Positions 25,289-34,365 of a stretch of 57,585 nucleotides of DNA are shown piece by piece. A program made the position numbers and the translations under genes. Below the pieces are notes generated by a model. That model was not told the origin of the DNA, ran no database searches, and saw nothing but the letters and a program-made list of their open reading frames with translations. This stretch comes from Candidatus Bathyarchaeia archaeon (GTDB lineage Archaea; Thermoproteota; Bathyarchaeia; Bathyarchaeales; DTEX01). Where the stretch lies: the NCBI GenBank assembly GCA_038882715.1, contig JAVZNR010000011.1, forward strand, positions 1 through 57,585, read 5' to 3'. Position 1 is the stretch's first letter; each line of letters starts with the position of its first letter.

Positions 25289-26722
25289 TTGGAAGATGTT
25301 GCTGAGTTCATTGTTGATAAAGCGAGGGAGATGGGGGCAGAATACGCTGAAGCAAGACTGCAAATAGATCTACGTGAATCCATAGTAATGAAGAACGGGG
25401 TTTTAGAAGCATCCGCCTTCGAGGAGAGCAGAGGGTTAAGTGTAAGGGTTCTTGTGGACGGGGCTTTGGGCTTTGCCTCCATAAATTCTTTCCGGAGAAA
25501 TGACGCAGATAAGGCTCTCAAACATGCCTTAAGAACCGCCAAGTCTACTTCGAGGCTGATAAGGCAGAAGATCTCCATGGGTAAGGGCGAGCTTGGACGC
25601 GGAAAGGTTAATGTTAAGCCAAGGGTGAGTTTTGGAAGCGTTGATCTCGAGTCAAGGGTTGATCTACTTAAGGATGCTGACGAACAGTCAATTCAAGCAG
25701 CCCTGGCAAGCGGCGTTAAAGCCCCATCTAGAATGATAACTCTGGACACTTGGATAACTGAAAAAATGGTTTTGACTAGCGACGGAGCAAACGTTCATAG
25801 TATTACTCCGAGAGCCGCCCTTTTCGCTTTTATAACGGTCTTTCATCCACAGAAAGGGCCGACTCAAAGATACTTTAATCTTGGTGAGACGGGCGGATGG
25901 GAAGTCGTCGAGAGGTGGAATCTGCCTAAAACATTTTATGATGAAACCTATGCCCTTTCAAGAATTTTGATAGAGGCGGTTGAGCCTCCTAGGGGTGAAA
26001 TGGATGTTGTTCTCGGGCCAGAAGTCGTTGGGATAGTCAGCCATGAGTCGTGCGGGCATCCAAGCGAAGCCGACAGAATACTTGGCAGAGAAGCGGCTCA
26101 GGCCGGTGAAACATTTCTTAAACCGGATTCAATAGGGCTTAGGGTTGGCTCATCGTATGTTAATGTCGTTGATGATCCGACTTTAAAGGGTTCTTTCGGG
26201 TTTTACCTCTATGATGATGAAGGCGTTAAGGCTAGGAGACGCGTACTAATAAAAGAGGGCGTTGTTAACGAGTTTTTACATAACCGTGAGACCGCAAGTG
26301 TCTTTGGCGTGGAGAGTAATGGGTCTTCCAGATCAGTGGCCTATAACCGCGAACCCATAGTTCGTATGGCAAACACGTTCTTTCTGCCAGGCGATTATAC
26401 GGAGGAAGAGATCTTCGAGGACGTTAAAAACGGCTTATACATTAAAAATTTCATGGAGTGGAATATTGACGATAGAAGGTTTAATCAGCGCTATGTTGGG
26501 CTAGAAGCCTATAAAATAGAGGGCGGTGAACCTAAAAACTTAGTTAAAAATCCTGTTTTAGAGATAACCACCATTGGGCTCTGGTCTTCCGTTGATGCTG
26601 CCAGCAAAAAGCTAGAGTTTCAGGCAGCGTACTGTGGTAAGGGGGATCCCATGCAGGGTATACCAGTTTGGACAGGTGGGCCGCATATACGTTTGAGGAA
26701 GGTTAGGATTGGTGGTGCGTAG
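25289..26722 (+). CDS. tldD: TldD-type metalloprotease subunit
   Basis: TldD and TldE/PmbA form a heterodimeric zinc protease; in bacteria it trims microcin B17 and other peptides. This subunit carries the catalytic signature SHESCGHPSEADR (about 251-263), where the two His and the Glu correspond to the HExxxH active site. The 477-residue length fits. The start is TTG at 25289, with GGTGA upstream and an in-frame stop just before it. It is followed after two bases by the partner gene. Confidence 0.9.
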   Translation: MEDVAEFIVDKAREMGAEYAEARLQIDLRESIVMKNGVLEASAFEESRGLSVRVLVDGALGFASINSFRRNDADKALKHALRTAKSTSRLIRQKISMGKGELGRGKVNVKPRVSFGSVDLESRVDLLKDADEQSIQAALASGVKAPSRMITLDTWITEKMVLTSDGANVHSITPRAALFAFITVFHPQKGPTQRYFNLGETGGWEVVERWNLPKTFYDETYALSRILIEAVEPPRGEMDVVLGPEVVGIVSHESCGHPSEADRILGREAAQAGETFLKPDSIGLRVGSSYVNVVDDPTLKGSFGFYLYDDEGVKARRRVLIKEGVVNEFLHNRETASVFGVESNGSSRSVAYNREPIVRMANTFFLPGDYTEEEIFEDVKNGLYIKNFMEWNIDDRRFNQRYVGLEAYKIEGGEPKNLVKNPVLEITTIGLWSSVDAASKKLEFQAAYCGKGDPMQGIPVWTGGPHIRLRKVRIGGA

Positions 26723-26724
26723 AC

Positions 26725-28056
26725 ATGAGGTTGAATGAGATCCCATCATATATTGTCGATTTGGCGAAGCGTTTAGGCGCAACCGATGTAGCGGTCAAGC
26801 TCACAGAAGCTCAGAGAATTATGATACGCTTCTCAAACAACGAGGTAACCGTGTCGAAATCCTTCCTCGAAAACAGCGTGGACGTATTCGTAATGATTGA
26901 GAACCATCGAGCTGCGACAGCGATAAGCACATTATCTACTAGAAATATTAGGAAAACCGTTGAAAATCTTATAAAGACTGCGAAATCAACGCCTCCAGCC
27001 GACGTATACGCGCCGCTGCCTCAGGGACCATTCACCTATAATCCTGAGCTGATGAAGGCGCCAAAAATACCCTTAGACCCAGATAACCTGGCATTTTACG
27101 TTGAGTCATCGGTTAAATCCGCGTTGGAGAAAGGCGCTAAGAGGGCTGCTGGAACATTAAATGCTTATAGGTCTAAAATAACGCTTGCAACATCAGGTGA
27201 GGTTTATGCTTCGCAGGAGAAGGCTGGTATAGAAATATCTGTTAGAGCTTTTGTTTCAGATTTGGCTACAGGGCACGCTGTTTCCGTCGCCAGTAAACTT
27301 GAAGACTTCCATCCGGAGGAAGCCGGCAGGATGGCTGGCGAAATAGCTAAAGCAGCATCAAACCCTAAGCCCGGGGAACCTGGAAAATATATGGCGCTCC
27401 TGGGGCCGATGGTCTTCGCGGATATTGTTAATCAGGTTGGGTCGCTCTCATCAGCCTTCCTAGTTGACGCTGGACAATCGTTCCTAGTCGATAAAATAGG
27501 CTCGGAGGTTGCCTCCAAAAAATTCACTTTGATAGATGACCCAACCCTAGTGGGCTCTCCTGGCGCTAGGGCTTTTGATGATGAGGGTGTTCCAACGAAG
27601 AGGAACGTGATAATTGAGAACGGGGTTCTGAAGACATATCTGCACAACAGTATAACTGCCAAAAAATTTGGTGTGGAGACTACTGGTAACGCTGGGATAA
27701 TCGTGCCTTATCCTTGGAATCTAACAGTTGAATCTGGGAGTAAATCGCCTGAAGATTTGCTGGCGGAGATCGATGACGGCATATATGTTACAAATGACTG
27801 GTATTTAAGGTACCAGAACTATAGGACCGGGGACTTCTCGACTATACCCCGAGATGGCATGTTTCGAGTTAAGAATGGAGAAATTGTCGAGTCGATTAGG
27901 GAGCTCAGAATAAGTGATAACATGCTTAGAATATTGCGGAACATAGTGGACTTAAGCAGGCTAAGAGCATGGGTAAGATGGTGGGAGGTTGAGATTCCAA
28001 CCCTCGCGCCCTACGCGTTGATCAGCGAATTAAACTTTACTAAATCAGCGATGTAA
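26725..28056 (+). CDS. pmbA: PmbA/TldE-type protease partner
   Basis: Second subunit of the TldD/TldE protease. The 443-residue sequence has the family's N-terminal repeat-like region (VKLTEAQRIMIRFSNNEVTV) and the C-terminal beta-rich domain (FTLIDDPTLVGSPGARAFDDEGVPTK, described here as residues about 268-293), and lacks the HExxxH of its neighbour, as expected of TldE. It lies in one operon with tldD, the stop and start being two bases apart. Confidence 0.88.
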   Translation: MRLNEIPSYIVDLAKRLGATDVAVKLTEAQRIMIRFSNNEVTVSKSFLENSVDVFVMIENHRAATAISTLSTRNIRKTVENLIKTAKSTPPADVYAPLPQGPFTYNPELMKAPKIPLDPDNLAFYVESSVKSALEKGAKRAAGTLNAYRSKITLATSGEVYASQEKAGIEISVRAFVSDLATGHAVSVASKLEDFHPEEAGRMAGEIAKAASNPKPGEPGKYMALLGPMVFADIVNQVGSLSSAFLVDAGQSFLVDKIGSEVASKKFTLIDDPTLVGSPGARAFDDEGVPTKRNVIIENGVLKTYLHNSITAKKFGVETTGNAGIIVPYPWNLTVESGSKSPEDLLAEIDDGIYVTNDWYLRYQNYRTGDFSTIPRDGMFRVKNGEIVESIRELRISDNMLRILRNIVDLSRLRAWVRWWEVEIPTLAPYALISELNFTKSAM

Positions 28057-28100
28057 ATCAAGTTTCCGGACAAGCCTAGATTTTAGGAGAGTAAGCTGAG

Positions 28101-28751
28101 CTGAGTGGGAAAGCACCGTTACCAAAAAGCTTCTACACGAGGGACCCTAAAATCGTTGCGATAGATCTTCTGGGTAAGATTCTAGTCAGGAGACTTGATG
28201 ACAATTATCTTGAAGGGATAATCGTCGAGACAGAAGCATACTATGGGGCTAATGATCCAGCCTCAAGGGCTAGAAATGGTATGAAGAGATATAACGCTCC
28301 CATGTGGGGAGAAGTTGGCTTAGCGTTCATATATAATGTGCACAATAATTGGATGCTTAATGTGGTTGCCCACGAGCAAGGAAGCGTTGGCGCGGTACTC
28401 GTTAGGGCAATAGAGCCATTAAGGGGCATAGATATCATGATGGCTAACAGAAAAATTTATGACGACATCATTAACTTAACTAATGGCCCTGGAAAGTTAA
28501 CGAGGGCACTAAAGATTGATGGGAAGCTTAACCGTGTTGACTTAGCCAATAATGGAAGTCCCATCTTTATTTCTCCTGGTGAAAATTTGGGCTGGCGGAG
28601 AATCTGGCAGTCGAGGAGGGTGGGCGTTAAGAAAGATTTGGACATGAGGTTAAGGTTCTATGTGGGTGATAGTTCCTTCGTTTCTAAAAGGTTTAGATCA
28701 GACCTTCCAGTCGACTTTAATGCCGTCAGGCTTAATGTAAATTCTGATTAA
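28101..28751 (+). CDS. 3-methyladenine DNA glycosylase (AAG/MPG family), probable CTG start
   Basis: Removes alkylated purines from DNA. Translating upstream of the first ATG (28281) in frame gives the essential family N-terminus LPKSFYTRDPKI...DLLGKILVRR and the catalytic glutamate in IIVETEAYYG, so the gene must begin before it. An in-frame stop lies at 28092-28094, and between that and the motif the only near-cognate start is CTG at 28101, with AGGAG 11 bases upstream. No ATG, GTG or TTG exists there. The predicted product has 216 residues, normal for the family. Its end overlaps the convergent glycosyltransferase gene by 54 bases. Confidence 0.8.
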   Translation: MSGKAPLPKSFYTRDPKIVAIDLLGKILVRRLDDNYLEGIIVETEAYYGANDPASRARNGMKRYNAPMWGEVGLAFIYNVHNNWMLNVVAHEQGSVGAVLVRAIEPLRGIDIMMANRKIYDDIINLTNGPGKLTRALKIDGKLNRVDLANNGSPIFISPGENLGWRRIWQSRRVGVKKDLDMRLRFYVGDSSFVSKRFRSDLPVDFNAVRLNVNSD

Positions 28752-29828
28752 GCTGGCCACAACTATCAGGAGCCATAGGGGGGCTGTAATAAAATAGAAT
28801 ACTATGAATTCTAAGGGATTAAAGTAGATCCGGAGTTTTCTAGCAACAAAATAGAACGTCAGCGAGTAAGCGGCTAGGTTTCCAAGAACCACAAGGAAGT
28901 TTCTCAGCAATGAAAGGGTTGTGGAGGTTAAAGCGGTTGGAGGTAGAAGAATGTTCGCCTTTGTTGATAGCAAAATCAAAGATAAGTAGAGCATTTTAAG
29001 GGATAAATCGTCTGGCACAAAAATGTTCATCAGCATTACTGGTAGAGCTGGAAAAATCAGCAGTAATGATGGAATTATAACCTTAGGGTACCTCCGTACA
29101 GCTTCTCTAAGTATTTTGAAGTTCTCTTTAAACCAGAAGGCTGCGCCGATACCCCAGCGTTTTCTCTGATTAAACCATTCCCTCCATGATGAAGGCGCCC
29201 TTGTATAGACGGTTAGATCCTCTGCAAACTTGAAGCGCGCGCCGTTAGTGAAAGATCTGACGGCCATATCCAAGTCTTCACATATCACCCTTCTAAATCC
29301 CCCCATTTCTTCAAATACGCTTCTCTTGATGGCGAACGCTGCGCCGTTAATGCCTAAGCATTTTCCTATGCTGCGGGAGAAGTAGAAGCTTGCCAGGTTA
29401 AAGCTTATATAATCGTAGCCCGCGATTTTCGCGGTGAAGGAGTCCCTTATAACCACTTTTTTAACATCAAGTATCTCGGCATCTTCCATTTCTTTAACTA
29501 TTGATTCAAGAAAGCTTTCTCCATTCCTCTCTATCGAAATATCGGCGTCCAAAAATAGTAGTATGTCGCCCCTCGACCTCTTGGCAACCTCATTTAATAC
29601 GTTGGCTTTACCCTTCCTAACACCATTAAATATGAAGTGAACGCCTTTATCCGAAAACTTCCTAGCGATATCTAAGCTTTTTTGCGTTGGCTCGTCTATA
29701 ATGATAAAAAGCTCTTTCTCTTCATATGGATCTCTAAGAAGATCTTCAATTAAGGATTCAAGAAGATTAGACTCCCTATAAACTGGGATCAAAATGCTTA
29801 TCTTTTCACGCCTAATCATATCAAACAA
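28698..29828 (-). CDS. Membrane glycosyltransferase, family 2
   Basis: A processive-type GT2 enzyme of 376 residues. The N-terminal catalytic domain has ISILIPVYRE (about 10-19), FLDADIS with the DxD metal site (about 93-99), the acceptor-site CEDLDMAV (about 183) and NQRKRWGIG (about 220, QxxRW motif). About four membrane helices follow between residues 255 and 365. The acceptor is unknown; lipid- or polysaccharide-directed synthesis is likely. Its 3' end runs 54 bases into the convergent glycosylase gene. Confidence 0.85.
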   Translation of the reverse strand: MFDMIRREKISILIPVYRESNLLESLIEDLLRDPYEEKELFIIIDEPTQKSLDIARKFSDKGVHFIFNGVRKGKANVLNEVAKRSRGDILLFLDADISIERNGESFLESIVKEMEDAEILDVKKVVIRDSFTAKIAGYDYISFNLASFYFSRSIGKCLGINGAAFAIKRSVFEEMGGFRRVICEDLDMAVRSFTNGARFKFAEDLTVYTRAPSSWREWFNQRKRWGIGAAFWFKENFKILREAVRRYPKVIIPSLLLIFPALPVMLMNIFVPDDLSLKMLYLSLILLSTKANILLPPTALTSTTLSLLRNFLVVLGNLAAYSLTFYFVARKLRIYFNPLEFIVFYFITAPLWLLIVVASLIRIYIKPDGIKVDWKV

Positions 29829-29956
29829 TATTGGATCTTCACTATATTTTTGACTTTCGATACTTCACAGAAAATATTTTCTGCTTCTATCAGGAAGTCT
29901 TATATTATGTTGCCGCTGTTTAAGACATGTAAAAACCATGGTTCTGGTGGTCAGGC

Positions 29957-31159
29957 ATGAAGATAGTTGATTTGAAATGCACCGTTGTGGAGGGCTACCC
30001 CATAGTTCGAATAGATACAGATGAGGGGATAAGCGGTCTCGCCCAGATTGAAAAACCCAAGTACTATATAAAACCACACGTCCTCTTCTATAAACGCTAC
30101 ATAATTGGACAGGATCCGACAAACGTTGAGAGAGTCATGCTGAGGATCCGCAATCTAGGCGGCTTCAAACCCTGGGGTAGCGCCGTCAGCGCCATAGAAA
30201 TTGCCCTTTGGGACATAGCCGGAAAGGCTGCTGGGCTGCCGGTCTACAGGCTTCTTGGCGGTAAGATAAGGGATAAAGTGCGCGTCTACAATACTGGCGT
30301 AGGGCCCGCACCGACCGGTTTCACACCGGAGGAATACGCTGAGAGCGCTAGGAAAAGAAAAGCTCTTCCTGAAGGCTTTAAAATATTTAAGTTTGGCATT
30401 GGCTTCCACACAAGGATGCCTGCAGCTATCCCCAACTTCTTTTACGGAGAAGTTGACGAAGGAGCGACACCCTACCCAAACAGGGGGCGTTTAACTGAGA
30501 AGGGATTAAAGCATATGGTTGAATGCGTTAAAGCGCTCAAAGAGGTTCTTGGAGACGAGTATGGGTTAGCCTTAGACTGCGGACCAGGGTTCGATGTTCA
30601 GTCGGCTTTAAGTTTAGCTAAAGCCTTAGAGCCGTTTAATTTAATGTGGCTTGAGGATATGATAACCGGAGATTATACGCCGTACACCGCTGTTGAAGCC
30701 TACCGTTTAGTCTCATCTAACACCATAACCCCGATACATACAGGTGAGCAGATATACTTGAGACAGGGCTTCAAGGATCTAATTGAGAAAAATGCCGTCG
30801 ACGTCATAGGGCCGGATCCATGCGATGTCGGTGGGCTGGCGGAGCTTAAATGGGTTGCAGAATTCGCCGACCTACACAGCATTCTCATAGCTCCCCACGG
30901 GGTTTTTGACGGAATAATTGGAGTTGCAGCGTTAACGCAGGTTTGCGCAACGCTGCCCAAAAACTTCATAGCTTTCGAGATGCCGGTAATAGAGCCTGTT
31001 TGGTGGGATTTGGTTAAGGGGCTTCCAAACCCGCCTGTCAAGGACGGATACATAGAGGTTCAAGATAAACCTGGGTTAGGTGTTGAGATTAACGAGAAGG
31101 CTCTGGCAAAATATCTTCCTGAAGGAGACGACTTCCTAGATTACAGTTCAAAGAAGTAG
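29957..31159 (+). CDS. Enolase-superfamily sugar acid dehydratase (mandelate racemase/muconate lactonizing type)
   Basis: Sugar acid dehydratases of this superfamily remove water from aldonates to give 2-keto-3-deoxy acids. The metal ligands D207 (ALDCGPGF), E233 (WLEDM) and E264 (TGEQ), and the general base H314 (APHGVFDG) are in place. The N-terminal capping domain spans residues 1-125. The presence of nearby mannonate dehydratase suggests a sugar acid such as galactonate or gluconate, but the substrate cannot be read. A strong candidate RBS is not obvious; MKIVDLK is the natural start. Confidence 0.82.
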   Translation: MKIVDLKCTVVEGYPIVRIDTDEGISGLAQIEKPKYYIKPHVLFYKRYIIGQDPTNVERVMLRIRNLGGFKPWGSAVSAIEIALWDIAGKAAGLPVYRLLGGKIRDKVRVYNTGVGPAPTGFTPEEYAESARKRKALPEGFKIFKFGIGFHTRMPAAIPNFFYGEVDEGATPYPNRGRLTEKGLKHMVECVKALKEVLGDEYGLALDCGPGFDVQSALSLAKALEPFNLMWLEDMITGDYTPYTAVEAYRLVSSNTITPIHTGEQIYLRQGFKDLIEKNAVDVIGPDPCDVGGLAELKWVAEFADLHSILIAPHGVFDGIIGVAALTQVCATLPKNFIAFEMPVIEPVWWDLVKGLPNPPVKDGYIEVQDKPGLGVEINEKALAKYLPEGDDFLDYSSKK

Positions 31160-31211
31160 ATGAACTTTTACGTAAACTCAGAGCCCCCGATTTTTCCGCC
31201 TCAATTTTTTA

Positions 31212-32246
31212 TTAATAGAGAAGCTGTAGATCTAGAGCTAAACCTCTAGGAGAAAGCTCCTGACGAATCACTCGAAAATCTTGTCGAGTAACCGGCCCGG
31301 TTATTATGAGGGGCTTCTCCTCCTGTATCTTTTTGAAGGTTGGAATTAGGTCTCGTATCGGCGGGGAGAAGGCTCTAGCTGGGTAATCTATGCTCACCTG
31401 CACTGCGCTTAGCTCCGACACCCCTATCAGTTTATCCACCAAATGGATGTTCGCGGAATGGAGGTGGAAAATGGAGTATTTAGATGCTCTAATAATTTTT
31501 AAGTCATATGGGAGAAACGTTTTTTCATAAACTCTAGGAGAGATTAGCACCGAGTAGTCTGCTTGATTCCTGCAAATAGGTTCAGGGGCCCAAATGCCGT
31601 ACATGCAGCTATAACCGCCACTGAATTTTGGAAGCATGCTCAGTTGCATCTTAAAAGATTGGATGAAAACTTCCGCGCAGAAATCTAGGAAACTTCTGAG
31701 AGAATTCGGGTACCTGAATATTGACACGCAGAGCTTCTCCGGCCCTAAGGCGGATGCGGCCATGTCCATCGGCCCCCTAAAAAGCGGTTGCACGACTGGT
31801 AGGCGGCCTCCGGAGAATTCGATAAGCGCTGATGTGAATTCAAGAAACTTTCTAAGCCATTTATCGTTGATCCTCATGTGCACGTGTATGTTTTCCACAT
31901 CGCGTATAAATGGTTCAGCCCACACTTTACCGGCGGAAACACGGATTGGGCAGCCGATGAAGGCTTGAGTCCAGCAAAGATCGCTTGGAGCCAAAGTTCT
32001 GAGAAAAACGCCAGAGAGAACTGGTGAATCAATATCTAAGTTTGAGTGTTTAATGAAAAGTTTGGGGTCTATGAGCTGGGGCTCTAAAAGCATGCCGTCA
32101 GTTGCTAAACATCCATTAGCCAACGGTATCGCCGTATCCCTTCTGAAGGGCTCATACCTGCTTAATCTGATAAGCGGATTCGGGTTGCTCATCTGCCAGA
32201 AAAGCACGTGCATTTCTAAAATTTCTTCTAGACTCTTTTCGCTCAT
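31212..32246 (-). CDS. Uroporphyrinogen decarboxylase-like (URO-D/MtaA fold) protein
   Basis: The 344-residue sequence has the general layout of the URO-D-like TIM barrel: LPVVQPLFRGPMDMAASALG (about 152-171), a run of helix-strand units and FHLHSANI near 265, where MtaA/URO-D proteins hold a metal or substrate ligand. Classic URO-D arginine motifs are not clear, so it is likely a methyltransferase-like or uncharacterised member often found in carbohydrate clusters of archaea and bacteria. It lies between two plus-strand sugar acid genes, on the minus strand. Confidence 0.55.
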   Translation of the reverse strand: MSEKSLEEILEMHVLFWQMSNPNPLIRLSRYEPFRRDTAIPLANGCLATDGMLLEPQLIDPKLFIKHSNLDIDSPVLSGVFLRTLAPSDLCWTQAFIGCPIRVSAGKVWAEPFIRDVENIHVHMRINDKWLRKFLEFTSALIEFSGGRLPVVQPLFRGPMDMAASALGPEKLCVSIFRYPNSLRSFLDFCAEVFIQSFKMQLSMLPKFSGGYSCMYGIWAPEPICRNQADYSVLISPRVYEKTFLPYDLKIIRASKYSIFHLHSANIHLVDKLIGVSELSAVQVSIDYPARAFSPPIRDLIPTFKKIQEEKPLIITGPVTRQDFRVIRQELSPRGLALDLQLLY

Positions 32247-32339
32247 GCACGTAGTCTCTGCACGTACTCAGTAATATGATTTTAGCCCATAAATCTTAAA
32301 GACTTAAAAAACTGTTAGATAGATGTGGAGGCTTTGGAT

Positions 32340-33302
32340 ATGAGACTTGCCCTTGGATCCATATATGAGCTGACTGACGATAAACTTGTTTTCGCAAAAC
32401 AGCTTGGCGTCGAAGACATAATTGTTCACGTACCAGTGGATCCTTCCCTATCAAGTGGGCCGGGATACTACGAGTTTTACCCTCTTTTAAGGCTTAGGAC
32501 TCGCGTTGAGGCCTATGGGCTTAGGCTACTTGCCATAGAAAACATTCCTTCACAATGGTACATGAAGGTGATGCTTGGCCAAGAGGGTCGGGATGAGCAG
32601 ATAGAGAATTTCTGCAAAACTTTAGAGAATATGGGTAGGGCCCGGATACCGATACTTGGCTACAATTTTATGCCGACAGGGGTTTGGAGGACGTGCACCG
32701 ATATGCCCTGGAGAGGCGCCCGCGTCACAAGCTTCGATTACGAGCTCATTAAGGATGCTCCGGCGAAGCTAGGTAAACTCAACGATGAGCAGATGTGGGA
32801 GAACTTCACATACTTTATTAAGAGAGTTCTGCCAACGGCTGAAGAAGCCGGCGTTAAATTGGCTCTGCATCCAGATGACCCGCCAGTACCGTCTATAGCG
32901 GGCATAGCGAGGATCTTTCGGAGCGTGGAGGCTTTTAAGCGCCTTATCGAGATGGCTCCAAGCGAATATAATGGCATATTATTCTGTCAAGGAACCTTCT
33001 CAGAGATGGGTATAGACGTCATAGAGGCGATCCGGTACTTCGGCTCAAGACGAAAAATCTTTTATGTACATTTTAGGAATGTTCGTGGGAACCCATACAA
33101 GTTCCATGAAACATTCATAGATGATGGACAGACAGATATGCTTAAGGCGATGTTAGCTTACAAGGAAGTCGGCTACGACGGTGTCTTCATAGACGACCAT
33201 GTTCCGCATTCCCCAGACGACACCCCGTGGTGCCATAGAGGCAGAGCCTACGCGTGCGGCTACATAAAGGCTCTAATAGAAGCCGTAAAGAGGCTCGGCT
33301 AA
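32340..33302 (+). CDS. uxuA: Mannonate dehydratase
   Basis: UxuA dehydrates D-mannonate to 2-keto-3-deoxygluconate. Motifs seen: LALHPDDPP, FCQGTFSEMG with the metal-binding cysteine, YVHFRNVRG with the metal-binding histidine, and FIDDHVPHSPDD near the end, the family's Mn-site set. The ATG at 32340 has GGAGG eight bases upstream; an in-frame GTG at 32325 would add five residues. With 320 residues it is shorter than the ~390-residue bacterial enzyme but all motifs are present. Together with UxaE it argues for a uronate pathway. The fructuronate reductase and uronate isomerase genes are not in this window. Confidence 0.92.
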   Translation: MRLALGSIYELTDDKLVFAKQLGVEDIIVHVPVDPSLSSGPGYYEFYPLLRLRTRVEAYGLRLLAIENIPSQWYMKVMLGQEGRDEQIENFCKTLENMGRARIPILGYNFMPTGVWRTCTDMPWRGARVTSFDYELIKDAPAKLGKLNDEQMWENFTYFIKRVLPTAEEAGVKLALHPDDPPVPSIAGIARIFRSVEAFKRLIEMAPSEYNGILFCQGTFSEMGIDVIEAIRYFGSRRKIFYVHFRNVRGNPYKFHETFIDDGQTDMLKAMLAYKEVGYDGVFIDDHVPHSPDDTPWCHRGRAYACGYIKALIEAVKRLG

Positions 33303-33359
33303 AAACACTTCGCTTCTCAGCATCCATTTACCACACGTAAATATTCGGAGGCGGACCAT

Positions 33360-34133
33360 ATGAGCGAACCCTTCAAGTGGCCTGAGGGCAAAAAACTAGC
33401 TGTTTCGCTAACTTTTGATGATGGATTGCCTTCCCAGTTAAAATTTGCGGTGCCGCTTCTAGATAAGTTTGGCATTAAAGCTACTTTCTACGTAAACCCT
33501 AGGGGAGAAGACTATAAGCGTTTTCTTAAGCCTTGGAGGGAAGTCGCCGATGAGGGGCATGAGATAGGTAATCACACTCTTACGCATCCATGCTCCTGTA
33601 ATTTTCAGATCTATAGGAGGGAAGGTTTACAGAACCCCCGATGCTTGGAGAATATGAGCCTCGAAGATATAAAGGCGGATATATTTGAGGCACATAATAG
33701 GATTAGAGAAGTCATACCTGGCGGCAGCAAGACCTTCGCGTACCCATGTTATGAGACGTATGTGGGTAAAGGCCGATTTAAGAAGAGCTATGTGCCGATA
33801 GTCGCTGAGATTTTCTTAGCCGCTAGGGGTTGGGGTGAACACGGATACTCCAATTCCCCTCTACTATGCGACTTACATGAGCTCTGGTCTTGGCCTGCCC
33901 ATAGAATGAGTTATGAGGAGATGATAGGATTAGCCGTCAGAGCCTCATATGAGGGGAGATGGGCAATATACACGTTTCACAATGTTAACGAGGGTTATCT
34001 ATCGGTTTCAGACTACGATCTAACCGGGTTCCTAAAGTTTCTGAAAGACCACGAAGATAAAATATGGGTTGCACCCATATGCGAGATCGCCAACCATATA
34101 CTGGAAGAGCGCAGCAGGCTAGGTCTCCCATAA
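33360..34133 (+). CDS. Polysaccharide deacetylase-family (NodB) protein
   Basis: A 257-residue NodB-fold carbohydrate esterase. LTFDDGLPSQ (about 17-26) gives the metal-binding aspartates, GNHTLTHPC (about 70-78) the two histidines, and TFAYPCYETY and IYTFHNVNEG the later substrate and catalytic blocks. No signal peptide, so it probably acts in the cytoplasm, as in many archaeal members, perhaps on an acetylated sugar released by the nearby glycosidases. It follows uxuA on the same strand with a 57-base gap and may share its transcript. Confidence 0.85.
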   Translation: MSEPFKWPEGKKLAVSLTFDDGLPSQLKFAVPLLDKFGIKATFYVNPRGEDYKRFLKPWREVADEGHEIGNHTLTHPCSCNFQIYRREGLQNPRCLENMSLEDIKADIFEAHNRIREVIPGGSKTFAYPCYETYVGKGRFKKSYVPIVAEIFLAARGWGEHGYSNSPLLCDLHELWSWPAHRMSYEEMIGLAVRASYEGRWAIYTFHNVNEGYLSVSDYDLTGFLKFLKDHEDKIWVAPICEIANHILEERSRLGLP

Positions 34134-34223
34134 AAGGCTCGGCTAAAGGCAGCCAATCTGAACCTCATACACCCCTACCTGAAAAAGAAGCGCCGATCTC
34201 CTTCCCCAAGCTATCCGACAAAA

Positions 34224-34230
34224 CTTAAAT
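34224..34230 (+). promoter_or_regulatory. TATA-like box of the tRNA-Ser gene
   Basis: CTTAAAT lies about 50 bases upstream of the tRNA 5' end in an AT-rich setting, so transcription would start near 34253 and produce a short leader for RNase P. Assigned by position and composition only. Confidence 0.35.
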
Positions 34231-34276
34231 CCTTCGATTTACATTAAAATGAAATTGCAAAGCTAGAATATAGAAA

Positions 34277-34365
34277 GCCGGGTTACCCTAGCCTGGTAGG
34301 GGGCAGGCCTGCTAAGCCTGTGGCGTGTATACGCCGCGCGGGTTCAAATCCCGCACCCGGCGCCA
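34277..34365 (+). tRNA. trnS: tRNA-Ser (anticodon GCU), CCA encoded
   Basis: The 7-bp acceptor stem GCCGGGT (34277-34283) pairs with ACCCGGC (34355-34361); discriminator G and CCA follow (34362-34365). The D stem is CCCT/AGGG (34286-34301), the anticodon stem CAGGC/GCCTG encloses loop CTGCTAA with anticodon GCT at 34311-34313, a long class II variable arm (GGCG/CGCC) is present as expected for serine, and the T arm is GCGGG-TTCAAAT-CCCGC. Serine is supported by the anticodon, the long arm and G73. No intron is seen. Confidence 0.97.

Noticed and set aside
34283-34365. C-terminal part of the minus-strand ORF across tRNA-Ser
   Set aside because: The peptide GAGFEPARR is the usual false translation of tRNA antisense sequence; the tRNA is the feature here.
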